From Anaerolineae bacterium (GTDB lineage Bacteria; Chloroflexota; Anaerolineae; Anaerolineales; E44-bin32), in contig JAUVOZ010000046.1 in the NCBI GenBank assembly GCA_030598885.1, positions 1 through 11,618 on the forward strand: 11,618 nt of DNA, given 5' to 3'. This document shows, in pieces, positions 6,904 through 11,618 of this stretch; position 1 is the first letter of the stretch, and the number at the start of each line of letters is the position of its first letter. The notes under the pieces are model-generated. The model was not told the origin of the DNA. It was given only the letters and a program-made list of their open reading frames with translations, and did not search any database. A program made the translations under genes and the position numbers.

Positions 6904-7473
6904 TCAATAGGAACGAAAAATCGAAACAATGCTCCCCACTGCAGCTTCCAACATCGCAATGACCGCCTGAACCACAAGCATCGGTCTAGCCACACCATCC
7001 GCGCCCTTTTGCGTCCCCCTCTCCACACGGGCAATGATCGATTGTAACCTATGGAGCGGATCCGGCAGCCAATCGAACAACCAGAAAACGCCATACGTCA
7101 AACCAGCCAACACAATGAGTACAATCAATCCGAGCACGAACAATGGGATCAAGACCACCACAAGGGCTACATCCGCCCAGACAGTGACCGCACCAAACTC
7201 CGCCTGCCAAACCCAAAATACCAATGCGGCGAGGATCATAACCCCCATTCCCAAGGGTAGATAGATTTGCAACCAAATCTGGCGCCTGGTCTCGCGTGCC
7301 GCCTTATCGCTGAAGGGGCTCTCAGGTGGCAATCCACCACTCATTCGGTCAAACATATCATTACTCCACTTGCCGCGGGTTGATAGGTGAGGTTGCAAAG
7401 CATCACCTTCTTGTGATAATTTAGCATCCAACGAGTCGACCAACCCAGGTTCCACCAGTGAGTATTGTAGCAC
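6904..7473 (-). CDS. membrane protein with two transmembrane helices, first gene of operon
   Basis: About 189 residues from a GTG start at 7473, chosen because AGAGG lies 7 nt upstream and a promoter-like pair places the transcript start just before it. A second possible start is ATG 7356 (GGAG 7 nt upstream), which would remove about 40 polar residues. With numbering from GTG, a polar N-terminal region with PPESPFSDKAARETRRQ (about 49-65) leads into a first hydrophobic helix (about 70-90) and a second long one (about 102-134), then a basic region and a hydrophobic C-terminal segment (about 164-187). I do not recognise the family. The stop TGA at 6904-6906 lies 11 bases before the next gene's ATG, forming a two-gene operon divergent from the DUF362 gene. 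Confidence 0.72.
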   Translation of the reverse strand: MLQYSLVEPGLVDSLDAKLSQEGDALQPHLSTRGKWSNDMFDRMSGGLPPESPFSDKAARETRRQIWLQIYLPLGMGVMILAALVFWVWQAEFGAVTVWADVALVVVLIPLFVLGLIVLIVLAGLTYGVFWLFDWLPDPLHRLQSIIARVERGTQKGADGVARPMLVVQAVIAMLEAAVGSIVSIFRSY

Positions 7474-7496
7474 GCTCAAACCTCTATGCGGTAGGC

Positions 7497-7543
7497 AATA
7501 TAGATGCCTCCAGCTTATTAAACAATCTAAAGTGGGTTAAAAT
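7497..7543. promoter_or_regulatory. overlapping divergent promoters between the membrane operon and the DUF362 gene
   Basis: Plus strand: TTATTA (7515-7520), 17-bp spacer, TAAAAT (7538-7543), then AAGGAGGG before the ATG at 7568. Minus strand: TTGTTT (7520-7525), 17-bp spacer, TATATT (7497-7502), then AGAGG before the GTG at 7473. The -35 boxes touch each other, so binding of polymerase to one would hinder the other. The -10 boxes are good and the -35 boxes weak, which suggests an activator or low expression. Confidence 0.42.
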
Positions 7544-7567
7544 GATACTGCCTCGAAGGAGGGATGT

Positions 7568-8770
7568 ATGACTGACTTTCCCGGCAAAGGTACAGTAGCC
7601 GTCCTCAAGACCACACCAGATAACATCCTGGAGGACATCCAACAGGTGATGCGGTTGGCGAATTTTGAGACTGCCCTGCCAAAAGGGATAAGGACCGGTC
7701 TGAAGATCAATATCTCCTGGCAGACCTGGTATCCCGCATGCTCGTCAACCCCCTGGCAGATCGAAGGCGTGATTCGCACCCTCCAGGCGGCTGGCTATGA
7801 CGACCTGGTAGGGGTGCATAACGACACGGTGGTTGTCGATACTCGCGTAGGTGAGTTCAACAACAAACACCGCTTCGTAACTGACAAGTACGACATCCCC
7901 TGTATCTATCTCTATGAGGAAGATTTCGAGTGGTTTGAGTACAAGCCCAAGCGGCCCATGCTTGTGCTAGATGAGGTCTACCCCAAGGGCATCTTTATCC
8001 CCAAGGACCTGGTCGGCCTTAATATGATCCAACTACCGACGGTAAAGACCCACGTCTTTACCACCATAACTGGCGCCATGAAAAACGCCTTCGGCGGACT
8101 GCTCCATCGCAATCGTCATTGGACCCACGCGGTGATCCACGACACACTGGTGGATTTGCTGACCATCCAGCACGAGATCCACCCTGGCTTGTTCGCCGTC
8201 ATGGACGGTACCTTTGCTGGCGACGGTCCCGGTCCACGCGCCATGCGTTGGCACCAGAAGGACATCCTGCTGGCTTCTTCTGACCAGGTAGCGATCGACG
8301 CCGTCTCGGCAAAGCTGCAAGGTTTCGATCCCATGGGACTGCGATTCATCCGCCTGGCGCATGAGATGGATCTGGGTGTAGGAGACCCGAGGCAGATCAA
8401 AATCGTAGGTTACGATATCGAGCAGGAAGAGCCGTGGGGCTTCCAGATGACCGACACCTTCGCCAGCCGAGGCCAGAAGGCGATATATCACGGTCCGCTC
8501 AAACCGTTAGAAAAAATTCTACTCCAAAGCCCATTGGTGCCCTGGGCGTATTTCGCCAGCAACTTCTACCACAATGTTTTTTGGTACCCATTCATCGGAC
8601 GCCAGCGGGTCGAGTCAGCATTGGAGAACCTCTGGGGCAAATACTTCAAAGACTACGGTGATGGTCAGGTGGTCATGCCTGGAATGGAACCAAAAACCGT
8701 CGCTCAAGCTGTAATCGGGTTGGTGGCTTTGGTGGCGCTGGTAATCTGCGGTCTATACCTACTATTTTAA
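7568..8770 (+). CDS. DUF362 family protein with C-terminal membrane anchor
   Basis: A 400-residue protein whose ATG follows AAGGAGGG at ideal spacing. The DUF362 core is visible at 156-178 (LPTVKTH then TGAMKNAFGGLL), together with the later AVMDGTFAGDGPGP (210-223) and an ASSDQVAIDAVSAKLQGFDP segment (236-255). Some DUF362 proteins carry a C-terminal 4Fe-4S domain; here there is no CxxC cluster, and instead residues 379-400 are a single hydrophobic helix ending the protein, so it is probably tail-anchored to the cytoplasmic membrane with the domain inside the cell. Biochemical function of the family is unclear. It stands alone, divergent from the membrane operon, and ends 36 bases before the convergent lysS stop. 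Confidence 0.85.
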   Translation: MTDFPGKGTVAVLKTTPDNILEDIQQVMRLANFETALPKGIRTGLKINISWQTWYPACSSTPWQIEGVIRTLQAAGYDDLVGVHNDTVVVDTRVGEFNNKHRFVTDKYDIPCIYLYEEDFEWFEYKPKRPMLVLDEVYPKGIFIPKDLVGLNMIQLPTVKTHVFTTITGAMKNAFGGLLHRNRHWTHAVIHDTLVDLLTIQHEIHPGLFAVMDGTFAGDGPGPRAMRWHQKDILLASSDQVAIDAVSAKLQGFDPMGLRFIRLAHEMDLGVGDPRQIKIVGYDIEQEEPWGFQMTDTFASRGQKAIYHGPLKPLEKILLQSPLVPWAYFASNFYHNVFWYPFIGRQRVESALENLWGKYFKDYGDGQVVMPGMEPKTVAQAVIGLVALVALVICGLYLLF

Positions 8771-8823
8771 CCCGATCCCTAATCCCTGATCCCTAATCCC
8801 TAGTCCTTAATCCTTACTCCTCA
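8771..8823. repeat. heptamer tandem repeat with five CCC runs (GGG runs on the minus strand)
   Basis: Seven successive heptamers from 8775: ATCCCTA, ATCCCTG, ATCCCTA, ATCCCTA, GTCCTTA, ATCCTTA, CTCCTCA. The first four are near perfect and the last three degenerate. The lysS stop codon (8807-8809) and its last codons lie within the degenerate units. On the minus strand, CCC runs at 8771, 8777, 8784, 8791 and 8798 become five GGG tracts separated by 3-4 nt, which meets the usual four-tract G-quadruplex pattern just after the lysS stop. Confidence 0.8.
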
Positions 8824-10312
8824 GGTGTGGAAAGAGGATCACCTCTCGGATCGAAGCTTGATCAGTAAGCAGCATTATCAGCCGATCAACCCCCAAACCA
8901 AAACCTCCATTCGGTGGCATACCATAGAAGATAGCCCGCAAGTAGTCTTCATCCACTGGATGGCGTTCCTGGTCATCCACCGCATAATCCCGCCCCATCT
9001 CTTGGAATCTCTGTTCCTGATCAAGGGGATCGTTGAGCTCGGTAAAGGCGTTGCATAATTCCATACCCCCCACGAAACCCTCGAAGCGCTCAACCGTGTT
9101 TGGGTCGCCCGGGACGCTCTTAGCGAGTGGGGAGATATCACGCGGGTAGTCGTAGACGAAAGTCGGTTGGATGAGATCTGGCTCGAGGTAGTGATCCAGA
9201 AGCGACTCGATTAACTTCCCTCGGGTGGACTGTTCCGATGGCTCATGGCCTTGAGCGACCATCTCCTGCCGTAGAGAGTCGGCTGTAGGGTGTTCAGCAA
9301 TATCAATCTTAGTCTTATCGACCAACGCCTCTCTCAACTGAAGACGTTTCCAGGGCGGTGCTAGGTCAATTGTGTGCCCTTTGTATTGAATCGTCGTCGA
9401 CCCGATTACCTGGTCTGCGACGTAGGCTACCATTTGCTCGGTCAGCGCCATCACATCCCGGTAGTCAGCGTAGGCCATATAGAACTCGAGCATAGTAAAT
9501 TCGGTATTGTGCTTGAATGAGACGCCTTCATTGCGGAAGTCGCGCCCGATCTCATAGACCCGCTCAAACCCGCCGACTAAGAGTCGCTTGAGGTAGAGCT
9601 CGAAAGAGATACGAAGGAAAAGGTCTTGATGAAGCTGGTGGTGATGAGTGGTGAAGGGGCGTGCAGCCGCGCCACCGTAGATAGGCTGCAGAATGGGCGT
9701 TTCGACCTCAATGAAACCTCGATCATCCAAAAAATGCTGCAAAGCGCGCACGATTTTGGTACGTGTGCGGAAGATGTCGCGCACTTCCGGGTTGACCGCC
9801 AGGTCGGCATACCGCTGGCGGTAACGCGCTTCCGGATCGGCAAAGGCACTGTAGACAACCCGTTTCTCGTCAACGATTTCTTCTTTGGATGCCGGCAGCG
9901 GGGTGAGTGCCTTCGCCAGCATGATAATGTCAGCAACATGTAATGTGACCTCGTTGGTGCGGGTGCGGAACATCGTACCTTGAGCCTGTACGAAATCACC
10001 CAGGTCAAAGGTCTCATTGAAAAGGGCCATCCGCTCATCGCCGAGGTCGTCGAGTCGTAGATAGAGCTGCAAGCGGCCAAATCCGTCCTCGATGTGGGTG
10101 AAGGTCGTCTTCCCCATTTTCCTGATAGAACGCAACCGTCCGACCACCGTCGCCTCCACCGGCTCACCTTCGGCTTTTGACTCAAAATCCAGGATTGCCT
10201 CCTGGGTCGTATGGGTGCGATTTGCCTGGCGAGGGTATGGTTCCATTCCCTCTTCTCGCAAACGGTTTAGCTTCTCCAGACGTACACGCTCAAGTTCGGT
10301 CAGTTCAATCAT
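8807..10312 (-). CDS. lysS: lysyl-tRNA synthetase, class II
   Basis: About 501-505 residues, typical length. It joins lysine to tRNA-Lys using ATP in the cytoplasm. Residue numbers count from the outermost ATG. An OB-fold anticodon-binding domain spans about 55-145 (VEATVVGRLRSIRKMGK region). The class II catalytic core follows, with motif 1 near FIEVETPILQPIYGGAAARPF (204-224), motif 2 FRNEGVSFKHNTEF (263-276, Arg264 contacting ATP) and motif 3 FGLGVDRL (475-482). ELCNAFTELNDP (422-433) is also typical. Three starts are close: ATG 10324 has AAAGG directly against it, too close; GTG 10315 and ATG 10312 have that AAAGGA 8 and 11 nt upstream and are preferred. No T-box features are seen in the 266-bp region upstream. 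It follows greA but a terminator lies between, so it probably has its own promoter, which I could not locate. Confidence 0.96.
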   Translation of the reverse strand: MIELTELERVRLEKLNRLREEGMEPYPRQANRTHTTQEAILDFESKAEGEPVEATVVGRLRSIRKMGKTTFTHIEDGFGRLQLYLRLDDLGDERMALFNETFDLGDFVQAQGTMFRTRTNEVTLHVADIIMLAKALTPLPASKEEIVDEKRVVYSAFADPEARYRQRYADLAVNPEVRDIFRTRTKIVRALQHFLDDRGFIEVETPILQPIYGGAAARPFTTHHHQLHQDLFLRISFELYLKRLLVGGFERVYEIGRDFRNEGVSFKHNTEFTMLEFYMAYADYRDVMALTEQMVAYVADQVIGSTTIQYKGHTIDLAPPWKRLQLREALVDKTKIDIAEHPTADSLRQEMVAQGHEPSEQSTRGKLIESLLDHYLEPDLIQPTFVYDYPRDISPLAKSVPGDPNTVERFEGFVGGMELCNAFTELNDPLDQEQRFQEMGRDYAVDDQERHPVDEDYLRAIFYGMPPNGGFGLGVDRLIMLLTDQASIREVILFPHLRSKD

Positions 10313-10533
10313 CACTTTCGACATCCTTTGGCATGATTAATTTGCGACCATCAACATCGCTCTTTGAGCAGGATTCAAGAACGAGGCCAACGTAATCATT
10401 CCAGTCAACTTGTCAGGTTTAACTCCTCCTACCGGTAACTCCTATGGATCGTGCTTACCATGGTGGTGAAACCGATTAAGAACCTCTTTCTCAACATCTG
10501 CGTAAACTGGATCTTTAACCCACGGCAAGTGTA

Positions 10534-10570
10534 CACGAAAAGAACCCCGCGCGGCATAACCTGCGCGGGG
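10534..10570 (-). terminator. intrinsic terminator of greA
   Basis: CCCCGCGC (10545-10552) and GCGCGGGG (10563-10570) form a perfect 8-bp GC stem with a 10-nt loop; read on the minus strand it is followed by TTCTTTTCG. It starts 21 bases after the greA stop codon and separates greA from lysS. Confidence 0.85.
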
Positions 10571-10590
10571 CACCCTTTGGGTCCCCAATG

Positions 10591-11058
10591 TCACTTTATC
10601 TTGACGATGCGGAAACGCAGCGCGCCTGCAGGAGCTATGACCTCCACCTCATCACCCACCTTGTGGTCGAGCAGTGCCTGACCAAGTGGTGATTCATTGG
10701 AGATTAGTCCCGCCTTTGGGTCGGCTTCCGCCGCCCCGACGATAGTAAACGTCTCCCGCTTTTTGCCGTTTTGTTTAACGACCACCGTGCTCCCAATACA
10801 GACCACATCGGTCGTTTTTCCGGGTTCTATCAGCTTAGCCTGAGAAACTATATATTCAACTTCAAGGATGCGGCCTTCAATGAAGGCCTGTTCGTTCTTG
10901 GCAGCCTCGTACTCAGCATTGTCGATTAACTCACCCCCCTGCATCGCTTCACGTAGTCGTTGGGCGACCTCTTGTCGCCGGACTGTATGCAGATGCTCAA
11001 GTTCGTCCTCGAGTTTTTTCAGGCCGCTGGCGGTGAGATAAACTTCGTGGTTCCCCAT
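10591..11058 (-). CDS. greA: transcription elongation factor GreA
   Basis: A 155-residue protein of normal GreA length. It binds in the secondary channel of RNA polymerase and stimulates cleavage of backtracked RNA. Residues 1-75 form the coiled-coil domain, with tip GGELIDNAEYEAAKNEQAF (41-59); residues about 80-155 form the FKBP-like domain (GSTVVVK at 89-95, SNESPLGQALLDHKVGDEV at 120-138). The two acidic tip residues that usually read Asp and Glu in GDLSEN are here Glu43 and Asp46, so charge is kept but the order is swapped. ATG 11058 has only a weak ribosome-binding stretch (AGAGAG). A palindrome overlapping a -10-like box is just upstream, and a strong terminator follows. Confidence 0.96.
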   Translation of the reverse strand: MGNHEVYLTASGLKKLEDELEHLHTVRRQEVAQRLREAMQGGELIDNAEYEAAKNEQAFIEGRILEVEYIVSQAKLIEPGKTTDVVCIGSTVVVKQNGKKRETFTIVGAAEADPKAGLISNESPLGQALLDHKVGDEVEVIAPAGALRFRIVKIK

Positions 11059-11078
11059 TGTTCTCTCTAGTCATGTGT

Positions 11079-11095
11079 CTGCATACTATATGCAG
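11079..11095 (-). promoter_or_regulatory. 17-bp palindrome over a -10-like box upstream of greA
   Basis: CTGCATA-cta-TATGCAG is a perfect 7-3-7 palindrome located 20-37 bases before the greA ATG. On the minus strand its centre reads TATAGT, five of six matches to a -10 box, although no good -35 hexamer is found at the usual distance. A repressor bound here would block greA transcription; alternatively it forms a hairpin in a longer leader. Confidence 0.4.
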
Positions 11096-11127
11096 TTTAT
11101 TGAGCTTATCTAGATATAAAGAACGAA

Positions 11128-11145
11128 CTGAGAGACTGCTCTCAG
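11128..11145 (-). terminator. 7-bp hairpin with U-rich tail on the minus strand
   Basis: CTGAGAG (11128-11134) and CTCTCAG (11139-11145) pair perfectly with a 4-nt loop. Read on the minus strand the stem is followed by TTCGTTCTTT, a modest U-rich tail, so it could end transcripts entering from beyond the right edge, or attenuate greA. On the plus strand TTTTT also follows, but 8 nt after the stem. Confidence 0.35.
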
Positions 11146-11410
11146 CCCGAGTGATTTTTCACGGTTGGATAATAGCATACCTTCATCTCCATGTCCAGTG
11201 GGTTTAGAGTTAGTAGCACATATCAATTTAAAGAGGATCTCCTGCTAAAAGAGTGGGCAACTGATCTCTCGACTTTTTATTATGACCTTGAACATTCTAG
11301 ACTGGGTTACCTGTTGCTGAATTGAATTTAGAAAGCCCAGCCAATGCGCGGAGGCTGAATTCACGCCGGTGTCAATCTTTAATGAAGTCACAACCACGCT
11401 CATTTTAAAT
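11146..11410. other. gene-free stretch
   Basis: No protein-coding frame with a start signal, no RNA gene and no clear promoter found on either strand. The AT-rich piece includes a short CAGCC/GGCTG hairpin near 11338-11357 but nothing else that I can name. It leads into the repeat cluster at 11411-11585. Confidence 0.5.
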
Positions 11411-11437
11411 GTCATTCCGAGCGCAGCGAGGAATCCC
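11411..11437. repeat. REP-like dispersed repeat of the GTCATTCCGAGCG type
   Basis: The unit begins GTCATTCCGAGCGCAGCGAG and ends GGAATCCC; ATTCC and GGAAT pair around a GC-rich centre. Sequences of this form occur in many copies between genes in many bacterial genomes, including Chloroflexota. Read in reverse it encodes a spurious peptide beginning MGFLAALGMT, which should not be annotated as a gene. Confidence 0.7.
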
Positions 11438-11461
11438 ATAGGTGGTTCTTTTAAGAAGTTG

Positions 11462-11585
11462 CGTGACTACTCAGCCTACCCTCCCGCAGGTTACGACTGA
11501 GAGCATTTATTAGTTTGAATATCCAGTCGAGACGCGATTCTATGTCAAAACAACATCTAAACCTGCGGGAGGGTGCGCAGTTACG
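11462..11585. repeat. inverted pair of a 26-31 nt repeat, 15 bp perfect
   Basis: ACCCTCCCGCAGGTT (11478-11492) and AACCTGCGGGAGGGT (11560-11574) are exact reverse complements 67 nt apart. Outward similarity continues: CGTGACTACTCAGCCT on the left resembles CGTAACTGCGC read from the right, so each arm is part of a longer repeat. The piece between has no coding frame. It may be a miniature inverted-repeat element or two inserted copies of one dispersed repeat. Confidence 0.65.
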
Positions 11586-11618
11586 AGGTTACATCATTAG
11601 AGATTCATCGCTATAGTC

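Noticed and set aside
8033..8491. 152-codon minus-strand frame inside the DUF362 gene
   Set aside because: Antisense shadow of a well supported gene, with no ribosome-binding site of its own.
8771..8823. CRISPR array
   Set aside because: The units are 7 nt and contiguous with no spacers, and no cas gene is present.
9577..10185. 202-codon minus-strand frame inside lysS
   Set aside because: Shadow of lysS in another frame; Ser/Arg/Trp-rich sequence with no domain character.
10325..10590. T-box or other leader riboswitch before lysS
   Set aside because: No AGGGTGGnACCGCG-type motif or terminator/antiterminator pair is present; the only strong hairpin is the greA terminator.
11245..11439. 64-codon minus-strand frame
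   Set aside because: Its first residues are a translation of the REP-like repeat and the remainder has no recognisable protein character or start signal.

Overview
The window is about 11.6 kb of bacterial chromosome, roughly balanced in GC. It carries mostly housekeeping and metabolic genes, with a few membrane or cell-envelope proteins of unclear role. The mix suggests a Chloroflexota (Anaerolineae-like) genome: a CapA-like lipoprotein with a binding-protein-like N-terminal half, a DUF362 protein with a C-terminal membrane anchor, greA next to lysS, and dispersed repeats of the GTCATTCCGAGCG type. This placement is an inference from protein style; there is no rRNA or other decisive marker.

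Layout. 1-459: 3' end of an acyl-CoA dehydrogenase gene (+). 690-908: small two-helix membrane protein (-), with a promoter carrying a palindrome and a GC hairpin after its stop. 1186-2811: GH13 alpha-glucosidase gene (+) with all three catalytic acids but one in-frame TAA at codon 97. 3072-4592: bifunctional formiminotransferase-cyclodeaminase (+). 4703-6379: CapA-like lipoprotein (-), convergent with the previous gene. 6380-6679: no gene, but two hairpin-rich stretches. 6680-7473: two-gene membrane-protein operon (-). 7568-8770: DUF362 protein (+), divergent from that operon with overlapping promoters. 8771-8823: heptamer repeat rich in CCC runs. 8807-10312: lysS (-). 10534-10570: terminator. 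10591-11058: greA (-). 11059-11618: no gene; a greA upstream palindrome, a hairpin, a REP-like repeat and a 15-bp inverted repeat pair.

How the genes relate. greA and lysS share orientation, a common bacterial neighbourhood, but a clear terminator lies between them. The acyl-CoA dehydrogenase (acyl-CoA oxidation), the glucosidase (oligosaccharide use) and FtcD (last steps of histidine breakdown into the folate pool) fit a heterotroph living on organic substrates. They are single genes with their own signals, not one pathway. I found no defence system, transposase gene, CRISPR array, tRNA or rRNA. I do not see convincing evidence of a new multi-gene system. The points most worth checking are the nonsense codon in the glucosidase gene, the CapA-like protein with an altered metal site, the membrane operon/DUF362 divergent unit, and the non-coding repeats and structures.
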